Shown in pieces: positions 25,980 to 37,322 of a DNA stretch of 64,000 nt. Below the pieces are notes generated by a model, which was not told the origin of the DNA, searched no databases, and saw only the letters and a program-made list of their open reading frames with translations. Numbering within the stretch: position 1 is the first letter of the stretch; each line of letters opens with the position of its first letter. Origin of the DNA: Burkholderia sp. Ax-1724 (GTDB lineage Bacteria; Pseudomonadota; Gammaproteobacteria; Burkholderiales; Burkholderiaceae); assembly GCF_011752995.1 (NCBI RefSeq), contig NZ_VWWL01000012.1, positions 62,001 to 126,000 of the forward strand, given 5' to 3'. A program made the translations under genes and the position numbers.

Positions 25980-27221
25980 ATGTCGTCGACTCAACTGCGC
26001 GTCTTTCTGCTCTTTTCCGCTGGCTATTTCGTCTCCTATGTGTTCCGGGGCGTCAATCTCGGTTTTGCACCGTTCATTACGCACGACCTCGGGCTGTCCG
26101 CCGCCGATCTCGGCGTGCTGACCAGTCTGTACTTTCTCGGTTTCGCGGGCGCGCAGATTCCGGCCGGCGTGCTGCTCGATCACTTCGGCGCACGCCGCGT
26201 GACGGCCGTCACGCTGCTGTTCGCCGCGCTCGGCATCTCGGTATTCGGCGCCGCGCAGAGCCTCGGCGTGATGATGGTGGGGCGGCTGCTGATCGGCGTC
26301 GGCGTGTCCGTGTGCCTCGGCGCCTCGTTCAAGGCGCTCGCGCAGCATTTCCCGGTGGCGCGTCTGCCGCTGATGAACGGGCTCGTGATGGCGATCGGCG
26401 GCTTCGGTGGCGTGATGGTCGGTTCGCCGCTCACGTGGGTGCTCGGCTTTGCGAGCTGGCGCTCGGTCTGCGTCGGACTCGGCGTGCTGACGGTGGTGGT
26501 CGCGCTCGCGCTGTGGACGCTCACGCCGGACGTCAAGGCAACGCATCGTCAGGCGAGCATCGGCGCGCAGTTCAAGGGCACCTTGCATATTCTGCGCAGC
26601 GCGGCGTTCTGGAAGATCGCGTCGTTCTCGGTCGTCACGCAGGGCGTTTTCTACGCGATGCAGTCGCTGTGGGTCGGCGCCTGGCTGCGCGACGTGCAGG
26701 GCTTCGAGCCGCACGAGGCGGCGGCGCTCGTGTCGATTCTCGGCTTCGCGATGATGGCCGGCTGCGTCGGCTTCGGCGCGGCGGCGCGCAGTCTCGAACG
26801 GCGCGGCATCTCGCTGTATGCGTTCTGCGGCATCGGCATGGCGCTTTACGTGCTCACGCAGTTGCTGATCATGTTCAAGGCGCCGCTGCCCGCGAGTCTG
26901 CTGTGGGCGGCTTACGGGATTTTCGGCGGGACCGGCATTCTGAGCTACGCCGTGATGGCGCGGCACTTCCCGGCGCAGATGATCGGCCGCGTGAACACCA
27001 CGCTGACGCTGATCATCTTCCTGCTGATCTTCGGCTTCCAGATCGGCGTCGGTGCGGTGCTGTCGCACTGGCCGGCGAGCGGTGGGCATTACCCGGCCAT
27101 CGCGCATCTGACCGCCTGGGAGATTCTGGTGGCGCTGCAGGTGCTGAGCGCGATCTGGTACGTGCTGCCGGGGCGCAAGCTGACGCGGCCGGCCGAGGTG
27201 CATGCCGGGCAGGAAGCCTGA
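25980..27221 (+). CDS. MFS transporter
   Basis: A 413-residue permease with twelve predicted helices. The MFS loop 2-3 motif appears as GVLLDHFGARRV (variant of G-x-L-a-D-r-x-G-r-r) and a second cytoplasmic loop lies near residue 190. The ATG at 25980 begins MSSTQLRVFLLFSAGYFVSYVFRG, a helix-1 start; earlier in-frame codons would add an Arg-rich stretch overlapping the terminator. Substrate unknown. Confidence 0.85.
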   Translation: MSSTQLRVFLLFSAGYFVSYVFRGVNLGFAPFITHDLGLSAADLGVLTSLYFLGFAGAQIPAGVLLDHFGARRVTAVTLLFAALGISVFGAAQSLGVMMVGRLLIGVGVSVCLGASFKALAQHFPVARLPLMNGLVMAIGGFGGVMVGSPLTWVLGFASWRSVCVGLGVLTVVVALALWTLTPDVKATHRQASIGAQFKGTLHILRSAAFWKIASFSVVTQGVFYAMQSLWVGAWLRDVQGFEPHEAAALVSILGFAMMAGCVGFGAAARSLERRGISLYAFCGIGMALYVLTQLLIMFKAPLPASLLWAAYGIFGGTGILSYAVMARHFPAQMIGRVNTTLTLIIFLLIFGFQIGVGAVLSHWPASGGHYPAIAHLTAWEILVALQVLSAIWYVLPGRKLTRPAEVHAGQEA

Positions 27222-27669
27222 GCCGGCTGGCGGGGCTGTTTGGGGAATGAATCTCGAGGTTTGGCCCCGCCGATGCGCCTGCGATTCGGGGCGCGCGAAG
27301 GCGCGCTCCTGAGGGCGCTAGGCGTTGCCGGATAAGGCTCCGGGCATCTTTCAACGGAGCCTCGCCGGATCGGCGTCTTATCTCGGATTTGGAGAGAAGG
27401 GCCGATTCAGGCTATAATTCCAAGGTTTGAGCTTATCAACCCGCACCCTAGCGCCTACCTCTCCCCTACCGTTCATCCGCCGCGCGCCATTGGTGTCGCA
27501 AGAAGGGCCCCGCACCCCGCCGAGCCGTCCACACAATGGACCCATCGCGCCCTTTGCAGCGTCACCGGCAGCACGCGAGCGAGTCTGCGCGCGCATCCAC
27601 GATGTGTTTCGCTGCGGCTCGCAATCGGATAGACAGGTGGCAACAGGGTGTTCCCCCAAGGAGTCTCCC
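27222..27669. promoter_or_regulatory. carAB upstream region with a putative promoter at 27389-27418
   Basis: About 450 bp with no supported gene. A consensus TATAAT at 27413-27418 has a weak -35 (TTGGAG, 27389-27394, 18-bp spacing), giving a leader of about 245 nt before carA. A GGCTCCG/CGGAGCC stem (27336-27361) may terminate the MFS transcript, though it lacks a T run. The long leader could serve pyrimidine/arginine control, but I see no defined PyrR- or ArgR-type site. Confidence 0.45.
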
Positions 27670-28824
27670 GTGTTGCCGTCATTTTCTCCCGCTCTACTCG
27701 CGCTCGCCGACGGCACGGTCTTTCGTGGTTATTCGATCGGCGCCCCCGGGCACACCATCGGTGAAGTCGTGTTCAACACCGCTATCACCGGCTATCAGGA
27801 AATCCTGACGGACCCGAGCTACGCGCGCCAGATCGTCACCCTCACGTATCCGCATATCGGCAACGTCGGCGTGAATGCCGAAGACGTCGAAGCGACGAAA
27901 GTCCATGCCGCCGGCCTGATCATTCGCGATCTGCCGGTTCTCGCGTCGAACTTCCGCATGGAGCGCACGCTCCAGCAATACCTGCAGGACGAAGGCGTGG
28001 TCGCCATCGCCGGCATCGATACCCGCAAGCTGACCCGCGTGCTGCGCGACAAGGGCGCGCAAAACGGCGCGATCCTTGCCGGCTCGGACGACGAAGCGAA
28101 GGCCATCGAGCTTGCGCGTTCATTCCCGGGCCTCGCCGGCATGGATCTCGCGAAGGTCGTGTCGACTGAGGCAAGCTACGAGTGGACCCGGACCGAATGG
28201 CGTCTGGGCACGGGCTACGGCGAGCAGATGGCGCCGAAGTACCGCGTCGTCGCATTCGATTACGGCGTCAAGCAGAACATCCTGCGCATGCTGGCCGAGC
28301 GCGGCTGCCACGTCACCGTGCTGCCGGCGCAAGCAAGCGCCGCCGACGCGCTGGCGCTCAACCCGGACGGCGTGTTCCTGTCGAACGGCCCCGGCGATCC
28401 GGAGCCGTGCGATTACGCGATCGCGGCGGCGCGCGAGCTGATCGAGCGCGGCATCCCGACTTTCGGCATCTGCCTCGGCCATCAGATCATGGGCCTCGCG
28501 GTCGGTGCCAAGACGATGAAGATGAAGACGGGCCACCACGGCGCGAATCACCCGGTCAAGGATCTCGACGACGGCCGCGTGGTCATCACGTCGCAGAACC
28601 ACGGCTTCGCGGTCGACGCCGACACGCTGCCCGCCAACGCCCGCGCCACGCACGTTTCGCTGTTCGACGGCACGCTGCAGGGCTTCGCGCTGACCGACAA
28701 GCCGGCGTTCTGCTTCCAGGGCCACCCGGAAGCATCGCCGGGGCCGCACGACATCGCGTATCTGTTCGACCGCTTCACCGCGTTGATGGACGCGAAGCAG
28801 GGCGGCAGCAGCGCGGCGGCTTAA
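27670..28824 (+). CDS. carA: Carbamoyl-phosphate synthase small subunit (glutaminase)
   Basis: A 384-residue class I glutamine amidotransferase that frees ammonia from glutamine and channels it to CarB for carbamoyl phosphate, precursor of arginine and pyrimidines. The triad Cys lies in FGICLGHQIMG and the His/Glu in HPEASPGP. The GTG at 27670 (read as M-LPSFSPALLALADG) is preceded by AAGGAG at 27657; an upstream reading frame without start support extends to 27427. Confidence 0.95.
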   Translation: MLPSFSPALLALADGTVFRGYSIGAPGHTIGEVVFNTAITGYQEILTDPSYARQIVTLTYPHIGNVGVNAEDVEATKVHAAGLIIRDLPVLASNFRMERTLQQYLQDEGVVAIAGIDTRKLTRVLRDKGAQNGAILAGSDDEAKAIELARSFPGLAGMDLAKVVSTEASYEWTRTEWRLGTGYGEQMAPKYRVVAFDYGVKQNILRMLAERGCHVTVLPAQASAADALALNPDGVFLSNGPGDPEPCDYAIAAARELIERGIPTFGICLGHQIMGLAVGAKTMKMKTGHHGANHPVKDLDDGRVVITSQNHGFAVDADTLPANARATHVSLFDGTLQGFALTDKPAFCFQGHPEASPGPHDIAYLFDRFTALMDAKQGGSSAAA

Positions 28825-29145
28825 CGGCACGCAAGGGCGGCGGGGCGTGCGTGACACTCCCGGCCGTCCGGCGCCACAGGGCTTCGCCAGGCGGTTCGGC
28901 AGCCCCCGAAGGCACGGCGGCAAGGCCGAACGACAGCCGGGCCGAACCCGGCAAGCCGCCCCAAGGTCCGCCGCATCGGGCAACGGGGGCGGCCGGGGCG
29001 CACGTGGAGCCAGCCGCACGAAACAGCGCGCAACGTGAAAACGGCGCGCGCCGACGGAAAGAATAGCAACCGGGTTGCATGGGACTGAAGTAAGGCGCTG
29101 AAGCGCCAACTCCAGTCGACACAGGAATACATTAGCGGGAGCGTT
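28825..29145. other. carA-carB spacer
   Basis: A 321-bp very GC-rich spacer with no supported gene. It contains small hairpins (GCAACCGGGTTGC near 29066, GGCGC-TGAA-GCGCC near 29094) and ends with a GGGAG ribosome site for carB. Whether carB has its own promoter here cannot be decided by eye. Confidence 0.4.
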
Positions 29146-32100
29146 ATGCCCAAGCGGACAGACATCAAGAGCATCCTCATCATCGGCGCGGGTCCGATCA
29201 TCATCGGCCAGGCGTGCGAGTTCGATTACTCGGGCGCGCAGGCATGCAAGGCGCTGCGTGAGGAGGGCTACAAGGTCATTCTCGTCAACAGCAATCCGGC
29301 GACGATCATGACCGACCCGAACACGGCCGACGTGACCTACATCGAGCCGATCACGTGGGAAGTGGTCGAGCGCATCATCGCGAAGGAGCGCCCGGACGCG
29401 ATCCTGCCGACGATGGGCGGACAGACCGCGCTGAACTGCGCGCTCGATCTGCACGCGCACGGCGTGCTGGAAAAGTACAAGGTCGAGCTGATCGGCGCGT
29501 CGCCGGAAGCGATCGACAAGGCGGAAGACCGCCAGAAGTTCAAGGACGCGATGACCAAGATCGGCCTCGGTTCGGCCAAGTCGGGCACCGCGCATTCGAT
29601 GGACGAAGCGCTGCAGGTGCAGGCGAAGATCGCCGCGGAAACCGGCTCGGGCGGCTATCCGGTCGTGATCCGTCCGTCGTTCACGCTGGGCGGCTCGGGC
29701 GGCGGCATCGCCTACAACCGCGACGAGTTCGAAGAGATCTGCAAGCGCGGTCTCGACCTCTCGCCGACGCGCGAACTGCTGATCGAAGAGTCGCTGCTCG
29801 GCTGGAAAGAGTACGAGATGGAAGTGGTTCGCGACAAGGCGGACAACTGCATCATCGTCTGCTCGATCGAAAACCTCGACCCGATGGGCATCCACACCGG
29901 CGACTCGATCACGGTCGCGCCGGCGCAAACGCTCACCGACAAGGAATACCAGATCCTGCGTAACGCATCGCTTGCGGTGCTGCGCGAGATCGGCGTCGAC
30001 ACGGGCGGCTCGAACGTGCAGTTCTCGATCAATCCGAAAGACGGCCGGATGATCGTGATCGAAATGAATCCGCGTGTGTCGCGTTCGTCGGCGCTGGCCT
30101 CGAAGGCAACCGGCTTCCCGATCGCGAAGGTCGCGGCGAAGCTCGCGGTCGGCTATACGCTCGATGAGCTCAAGAACGAAATCACCGGCGGGCAGACCCC
30201 GGCCTCGTTCGAGCCGACGATCGACTACGTCGTCACGAAGATCCCGCGCTTCGCGTTCGAGAAATTCCGCGAAGCCGATTCGCGCCTGACCACGCAGATG
30301 AAGTCGGTCGGCGAAGTGATGGCGATCGGCCGCACGTTCCAGGAGTCGTTCCAGAAAGCGCTGCGCGGCCTCGAAGTCGGCGTCGACGGTCTCGACGAAA
30401 AGACCAGCCATCGCGACGAGATCATCCGCGAGATCGGCGAAGCCGGTCCGGACCGCATCTGGTATGTCGGCGACGCGTTCCGCATCGGCATGAGCGCGCA
30501 GGAAATTTTCGAAGAGACCGCGATCGACCCGTGGTTCCTCGCGCAGATCGAACAGATCATCCTGAAGGAAAAGGCGCTTGCAGGCCGCACGCTCGCGAGC
30601 CTTTCGAAGGACGAGCTGAAGTATCTGAAGCAGAGCGGTTTCTCGGACCGGCGTCTTGCCAAGCTGCTCGGCGCGAAGCCGGCGGACGTGCGCGCGTGCC
30701 GTATCGAGCTGAACGTGCGCCCGGTCTACAAGCGCGTCGACACCTGCGCGGCCGAATTCGCAACCAAAACTGCCTACATGTACTCGACCTACGAGGAAGA
30801 GTGCGAAGCGAATCCGACCAGCAACAAGAAGATCATGGTGCTCGGCGGCGGGCCTAACCGGATCGGCCAGGGTATCGAGTTCGACTACTGCTGCGTGCAT
30901 GCCGCGCTCGCGATGCGCGAGGACGGCTATGAAACGATCATGGTCAACTGCAACCCGGAAACCGTCTCGACCGACTACGACACGTCCGACCGTCTGTACT
31001 TCGAATCGCTGACGCTTGAAGACGTGCTCGAAATCGTCGACAAGGAAAAGCCGGTCGGCGTGATCGTGCAGTACGGCGGTCAGACGCCGCTGAAGCTCGC
31101 GCTCGATCTCGAGGCGAACGGCGTGCCGATCATCGGCACCTCGCCGGACATGATCGATGCGGCCGAAGACCGCGAGCGTTTCCAGAAGCTGCTGCAGGAC
31201 CTCGGTCTGCGCCAGCCGCCGAACCGCACCGCGCGCGCCGAAGACGAAGCGCTCAAGCTCGCCGACGAAATCGGCTATCCGCTCGTCGTGCGTCCGTCGT
31301 ACGTGCTGGGCGGCCGTGCGATGGAAATCGTCCACGAGCCGCGCGACCTCGAACGCTATATGCGCGAGGCCGTCAAGGTGTCGAACGACTCGCCGGTGCT
31401 GCTCGACCGCTTCCTGAACGATGCGATCGAATGCGACGTCGATTGCATTTCGGACGGCGAGGCCGTGTTTATCGGCGGCGTGATGGAGCACATCGAACAG
31501 GCCGGCGTGCACTCGGGCGACTCGGCCTGCTCGCTGCCGCCGTATTCGCTGTCGAAGGCGACCGTCGCCGAACTGAAGCGTCAGACCGCCGCGATGGCGA
31601 AGGCGCTCAACGTGGTCGGTCTGATGAACGTGCAGTTTGCGATCCAGCAGGTGCCCCAGGCAGACGGTTCGAAGGAAGACATCATCTACGTGCTCGAAGT
31701 CAATCCGCGCGCGTCGCGCACGGTGCCGTACGTGTCGAAGGCAACGAGCCTGCCGCTCGCAAAGATCGCGGCGCGCGCGATGGTCGGCCAGAAGCTCGCC
31801 GCGCAAGGCGTGACGAAGGAAGTCGAGCCGCCGTACTTCAGCGTGAAGGAAGCGGTGTTCCCGTTCGTCAAGTTCCCGGCGGTCGACCCGGTGCTCGGAC
31901 CTGAAATGCGTTCGACCGGCGAAGTGATGGGCGTCGGCCAGACCTTCGGCGAGGCGCTCTTCAAGTCGCAGCTCGCGGCGGGTTCGCGTCTGCCGGAATC
32001 GGGCACGGTGCTCCTGACCGTGATGGACGCCGACAAGCCGAAGGCCGTCGAAGTCGCGCGCATGCTGCACGAGCTTGGCTATCCGATCGTCGCGACCAAG

Positions 32101-32400
32101 GGCACGGCTGCCGCGATCGAAGCGGCCGGCGTGCCGGTCAAGGTCGTCAACAAGGTGAAGGACGGCCGTCCGCACATCGTCGACATGATCAAGAACGGCG
32201 AGATCGCACTCGTCTTCACGACCGTCGACGAAACGCGCGCGGCGATCGCCGATTCTCGTTCGATCCGCATGAGCGCGCAGGCGAACAAGGTCACGTACTA
32301 CACGACGATGTCGGGCGCGCGCGCGGCGGTGGAGGGCCTTCGTTATCTGAAGAACCTGGAAGTCTATGATTTACAAGGACTCCATGCTCGCCTAAACTAA
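29146..32400 (+). CDS. carB: Carbamoyl-phosphate synthase large subunit
   Basis: A 1084-residue enzyme that makes carbamoyl phosphate from bicarbonate, ammonia (from CarA) and two ATP. The two homologous halves start at IKSILIIGAGPIIIGQACEFDYSG and KKIMVLGGGPNRIGQGIEFDYC, each with its ATP-grasp domain, and the last 130 residues are the MGS-like allosteric domain. Length is normal and no break is seen. Confidence 0.98.
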   Translation: MPKRTDIKSILIIGAGPIIIGQACEFDYSGAQACKALREEGYKVILVNSNPATIMTDPNTADVTYIEPITWEVVERIIAKERPDAILPTMGGQTALNCALDLHAHGVLEKYKVELIGASPEAIDKAEDRQKFKDAMTKIGLGSAKSGTAHSMDEALQVQAKIAAETGSGGYPVVIRPSFTLGGSGGGIAYNRDEFEEICKRGLDLSPTRELLIEESLLGWKEYEMEVVRDKADNCIIVCSIENLDPMGIHTGDSITVAPAQTLTDKEYQILRNASLAVLREIGVDTGGSNVQFSINPKDGRMIVIEMNPRVSRSSALASKATGFPIAKVAAKLAVGYTLDELKNEITGGQTPASFEPTIDYVVTKIPRFAFEKFREADSRLTTQMKSVGEVMAIGRTFQESFQKALRGLEVGVDGLDEKTSHRDEIIREIGEAGPDRIWYVGDAFRIGMSAQEIFEETAIDPWFLAQIEQIILKEKALAGRTLASLSKDELKYLKQSGFSDRRLAKLLGAKPADVRACRIELNVRPVYKRVDTCAAEFATKTAYMYSTYEEECEANPTSNKKIMVLGGGPNRIGQGIEFDYCCVHAALAMREDGYETIMVNCNPETVSTDYDTSDRLYFESLTLEDVLEIVDKEKPVGVIVQYGGQTPLKLALDLEANGVPIIGTSPDMIDAAEDRERFQKLLQDLGLRQPPNRTARAEDEALKLADEIGYPLVVRPSYVLGGRAMEIVHEPRDLERYMREAVKVSNDSPVLLDRFLNDAIECDVDCISDGEAVFIGGVMEHIEQAGVHSGDSACSLPPYSLSKATVAELKRQTAAMAKALNVVGLMNVQFAIQQVPQADGSKEDIIYVLEVNPRASRTVPYVSKATSLPLAKIAARAMVGQKLAAQGVTKEVEPPYFSVKEAVFPFVKFPAVDPVLGPEMRSTGEVMGVGQTFGEALFKSQLAAGSRLPESGTVLLTVMDADKPKAVEVARMLHELGYPIVATKGTAAAIEAAGVPVKVVNKVKDGRPHIVDMIKNGEIALVFTTVDETRAAIADSRSIRMSAQANKVTYYTTMSGARAAVEGLRYLKNLEVYDLQGLHARLN

Positions 32401-32430
32401 GGCTTCGACTACCTGTTCAAGATGTAAGTG

Positions 32431-32525
32431 CCGCGGTTAAGCGGCGTTCCGCAGGTGCTGCGGCCCGGGGTCTGTCCACGGGCGGCGGCTTTCGCGGAAT
32501 GCACTTAACCGCGGTGATTTTTTTT
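32431..32525 (+). terminator. Long stem-loop between carB and greA
   Basis: Outer arms CCGCGGTTAAG (32431-32441) and CTTAACCGCGG (32504-32514) pair perfectly over 11 bp, with inner GCGG/CCGC pairs, and are followed by T8 (32517-32525). It may terminate carAB or act as a structured greA leader. Confidence 0.65.
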
Positions 32526-32554
32526 ACGGCCGTTTTTTGCCTCCAGAGTTGTTT

Positions 32555-33031
32555 ATGAGCACTATTCCATTGACGAAGCGCGGCGCAGACATGCTGCGCG
32601 ATGAATTGCAGCGCCTGAAATCGGTTGAACGTCCGGCCGTGATCAACTCGATCGCGGAAGCGCGCGCCCAGGGCGATCTGTCGGAAAACGCGGAATACGA
32701 CGCTGCGAAGGAAAAGCAGGGCTTCATCGAAGGCCGCATCGCCGAAATCGAGTCGAAGCTCGCGGGCGCGCAGGTCATCGATCCGTCGCAAGTGGAAGCG
32801 GACGGGCGCGTGGTGTTCGGCGCGACGCTCGAACTCGAAGATCTCGATTCGGGCGCATCGGTCAAGTACCAGATCGTCGGCGACGACGAAGCGGACATCG
32901 ACCACGGCCTGATCTCGATCAGCTCGCCGATCGCGCGCGCGCTGATCGGCAAGTCGGAAGGCGACGTCGCTTCGGTGCAGGCGCCGGGCGGCGTGCGCGA
33001 ATACGAAATCATCGCGGTCAGCTACGTGTGA
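32555..33031 (+). CDS. greA: Transcription elongation factor GreA
   Basis: A 158-residue factor that enters the RNA polymerase secondary channel and stimulates cleavage of backtracked RNA. The N-terminal coiled coil carries the acidic tip (ARAQGDLSENAEYDAAKEKQ) and the C-terminal FKBP-like domain has the ISSPIARALIGKSEGD motif. The ATG at 32555 gives the usual MSTIPLTK start. It overlaps the following gene by 4 nt. Confidence 0.95.
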   Translation: MSTIPLTKRGADMLRDELQRLKSVERPAVINSIAEARAQGDLSENAEYDAAKEKQGFIEGRIAEIESKLAGAQVIDPSQVEADGRVVFGATLELEDLDSGASVKYQIVGDDEADIDHGLISISSPIARALIGKSEGDVASVQAPGGVREYEIIAVSYV

Positions 33032-33561
33032 GGGTGGCGCCGGTGTCCGTGATGCCGCATCGATTTTTCCGTCTTCTGACCGTGGTGTGGGTCGGCAGTC
33101 TGCTGACTATCGGCTATGCCGTGGCGCCCGTGCTGTTCACGACGCTCGACCGGATGACGGCGGGCGCTGTCGCGGCGCAGCTGTTTCGCATTCAGGGCGT
33201 GCTTGGCGTGGTATGCGGCATTTTGCTGCTCGGTCTCGCCAATCTGCTGGTTCGGCGCGGCAGCGCGGCGTATCGCCGCGCGCGCTGGCTGATCGCCGGC
33301 ATGCTCGTGTGCGTGCTGGTGGGATATTTCGCGCTGCATCCGTTCATGAATGCGTTGCGTATTGCCGCGCAGCAAGCGGGCAGCGACGTCGGCCATTCGG
33401 TTTATGCGACGCGCTTTGGCATCCTGCACGGCGTCTCGAGCCTGTTTTATCTGGTCGAGAGCCTGCTTGGTGTTGCGCTCGTGTGGTTGTTGCCGGCGAA
33501 CGCCGGTTCGACGGCGGCGGAAGAGGGCGCTTGCGGTGCCGGGCGGAAGGTGGCGGGCTGA
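33028..33561 (+). CDS. DUF4149-type membrane protein
   Basis: A protein of up to 177 residues with four helices (LLTVVWVGSLLTIGYAVAPVLF, IQGVLGVVCGILLLGLANLLV, WLIAGMLVCVLVGYFAL, and FYLVESLLGVALVWLL), matching the DUF4149 family of unknown function that commonly follows greA in Burkholderiaceae. The start could be GTG 33028, GTG 33043 or ATG 33052. Confidence 0.8.
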   Translation: MRVAPVSVMPHRFFRLLTVVWVGSLLTIGYAVAPVLFTTLDRMTAGAVAAQLFRIQGVLGVVCGILLLGLANLLVRRGSAAYRRARWLIAGMLVCVLVGYFALHPFMNALRIAAQQAGSDVGHSVYATRFGILHGVSSLFYLVESLLGVALVWLLPANAGSTAAEEGACGAGRKVAG

Positions 33562-33754
33562 GGTTCGTGTGCGACTGATCGTCGCTTTGCCGGGTTTTAT
33601 TTGCCGCTGCTTCGTTTTGCTCGCGGTTGTCCGCGTCGTTACCGTATGTTAATCGCCTGCTAACGGATGGCTGAGCCGGCAGTGTTTTCTGCCCGGTTGG
33701 CCGGGGCGCCAGCCATCGTGCCTTCAGTCATTCAATTCCGATAGCTCGCTGCAT

Positions 33755-33779
33755 AAGGTGCGGACCAAATCCGCACCTT
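33755..33779. terminator. Stem-loop between convergent DUF4149 and yhbY genes
   Basis: Perfect 10-bp stem AAGGTGCGGA-CCAAA-TCCGCACCTT. There is no strong T run on either side, but its place between two converging genes fits a shared terminator. Confidence 0.5.
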
Positions 33780-33789
33780 CCACCATCGC

Positions 33790-34317
33790 TTATTTCGACG
33801 ACTGATGCGAGCGCTTCGCGCTGGTTTGGCGCTTCTTCGCGCGCTTGATGTTGCCGCCTTGCGTGACGCGCTCGTTGCCGCGCACGAGCACGGCCTTCGC
33901 TCTCGGTTTGCGCATCGGCACTTCGGTCGGTTTGACGACCTTGACGACGCGCGGCGCTCGTCCTTTGGCCGGCTTCGCTTCAACGGCGGCTTCGCGGGCG
34001 CTGGGCAATGCGCCGCGTTTTGCTTTCGCCGCCGGTTGCGCCGCCTCCGGCTTCCAGATCACGAGCAGTTTGCCGATATGCTGGATCGGCGCGGCGTTCA
34101 GCTCGTCGCAGATCTGTTCGTAGACGGCAATGCGTTCCTCGCGTTCGTCGCCGAACACGCGGATCTTGATGAGCTCATGAGCGGCCAGGTGGACCTTGAT
34201 CTCGGCGAGCACAGCATCGGTCAAGCCTTCGGCGCCGACGAGCACGACCGGTTTGAGCGCGTGAGCCTGGGAGCGCAATTCGGCGCGTTGGTCGGAAGAG
34301 ACTTTAAGAGCTGGCAT
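33790..34317 (-). CDS. yhbY: YhbY/CRS1 family RNA-binding protein
   Basis: A 175-residue protein: an N-terminal CRM domain (about 1-95) with the GxxG loop in VVLVGAEGLTDAV and the KIRVFGDEREERIAV strand, then a long Lys/Arg/Ala-rich tail. YhbY associates with precursor 50S ribosomal subunits. It is divergent from rlmE with 196 bp between them, a conserved arrangement. Confidence 0.88.
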   Translation of the reverse strand: MPALKVSSDQRAELRSQAHALKPVVLVGAEGLTDAVLAEIKVHLAAHELIKIRVFGDEREERIAVYEQICDELNAAPIQHIGKLLVIWKPEAAQPAAKAKRGALPSAREAAVEAKPAKGRAPRVVKVVKPTEVPMRKPRAKAVLVRGNERVTQGGNIKRAKKRQTSAKRSHQSSK

Positions 34318-34513
34318 GGAAAGTGGGAGACTCGACTAAAATGGCGGCTCCTGCGTTTTCGCCCGGTCGGCGAACGACTCGGACAGTTTGATTCGGCAGG
34401 ACGCGCGTCAGAACAACAGAATCGCGGATGGCCGCCAGTTTGGCGGGGCCGCGCGAATTAACCGCGTATTATCCCCTAAAGCGCGACACGACGCAGCAAG
34501 AGTTCAATCTTTA

Positions 34514-35176
34514 ATGGCAAAAAACAAGTTCAATACCGCGTGGCTGCATGACCACATCAACGACCCGTACGTCAAAATGGCGCAGCGGGAAGGTTATCGC
34601 GCCCGCGCGGCCTACAAGCTCAAGGAAATCGACGAGCAGGACAAGCTGATCCGTCCGGGGCAGGTGATCGTCGATCTCGGTTCCTCGCCGGGCAGCTGGA
34701 GCCAGTACGCGCGCAACAAGCTCGCGGGCGGCACCCAGCGCAACGCGGAACGCGAGGGCGGCATCGACGGCACGATTATCGCTCTTGACATCCTGCCGAT
34801 GGAGCCCGTCGCCGACGTCCACTTCATTCAAGGCGACTTCCGCGAGGAGTCGGTGCTGGTTCAGCTCGAAGAATTGGTCGGTGCGCGCCAGGTAGACCTT
34901 GTAATTTCGGATATGGCGCCCAACCTGTCCGGAGTGGCGGTGGCGGATGCCGCGCGGATCGAGCATTTGTGCGATCTCGCGCTGGAATTCTCGCAGAATC
35001 ACCTGAAACCGGATGGTGCCCTTTTAGTCAAGTGCTTTCATGGCAGCGGTTACAGCCAGATTGTCGAAAAGTTCAAGCGCCAGTTCAAGGTGGTGGCGGC
35101 CCGCAAGCCGAAAGCGTCGCGGGATAAGTCGTCAGAAACGTTTATTTTGGGTAAGCATCTGAAGCGTCCCGCATAG
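34514..35176 (+). CDS. rlmE: 23S rRNA 2'-O-methyltransferase (Um2552)
   Basis: A 220-residue FtsJ-type enzyme that methylates U2552 of 23S rRNA in the late 50S precursor. It has the GYRARAAYKLKEID N-terminal block with its Lys, motif I VDLGSSPGSWSQ, the VISDMAPN Asp, and VKCFHGSGY Lys, giving the K-D-K-E catalytic set. The ATG at 34514 gives MAKNKFNTAWLHDH, the family start. It is followed by ftsH, the usual rlmE-ftsH pair. Confidence 0.95.
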   Translation: MAKNKFNTAWLHDHINDPYVKMAQREGYRARAAYKLKEIDEQDKLIRPGQVIVDLGSSPGSWSQYARNKLAGGTQRNAEREGGIDGTIIALDILPMEPVADVHFIQGDFREESVLVQLEELVGARQVDLVISDMAPNLSGVAVADAARIEHLCDLALEFSQNHLKPDGALLVKCFHGSGYSQIVEKFKRQFKVVAARKPKASRDKSSETFILGKHLKRPA

Positions 35177-35364
35177 GGCGCTGCCGGATCGTTCCGCCCC
35201 TGCCGTTAAAGAGCCTGAAGTGCCGGAAAACGGCGTCGTCACGGCCCGCTACGCTATTTCCGTGGTAGCGAAACCTTATGGCAGGGGGCTGCGGACTGGA
35301 TTAGAATGCTTTCGTGGTGCCGCAAGGCAAATGTAGGCGCCCGTCTAAGTGAAGGAGTGGTGCT

Positions 35365-37254
<1,890 letters not shown>

Positions 37255-37273
37255 TCGGCAGCCAGTAGAAAGT

Positions 37274-37306
37274 GCGGGCCGGTGTGTAGCACACCGGCCC
37301 GTTTTG
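37274..37306 (+). terminator. Terminator after ftsH
   Basis: Perfect stem GGGCCGGTGTG-TAG-CACACCGGCCC followed by GTTTT. folP begins 17 bp later, so folP-glmM must have another promoter or depend on read-through. Confidence 0.85.
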
Positions 37307-37322
37307 CATTTATCCGTTCTAT

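Noticed and set aside
28182..29066. 294-residue plus-strand frame overlapping carA and its spacer
   Set aside because: It is out of frame with carA for most of its length and is Arg/Gly-rich without a domain; the spacer part alone has no start with a ribosome site.
28120..32175. A 1351-residue open frame on the minus strand opposite carA and carB
   Set aside because: It is the antisense shadow of carB in high-GC DNA: low-complexity Arg/Asp/His/Leu-rich translation, no domain, no ribosome site, and the sense gene is certain.
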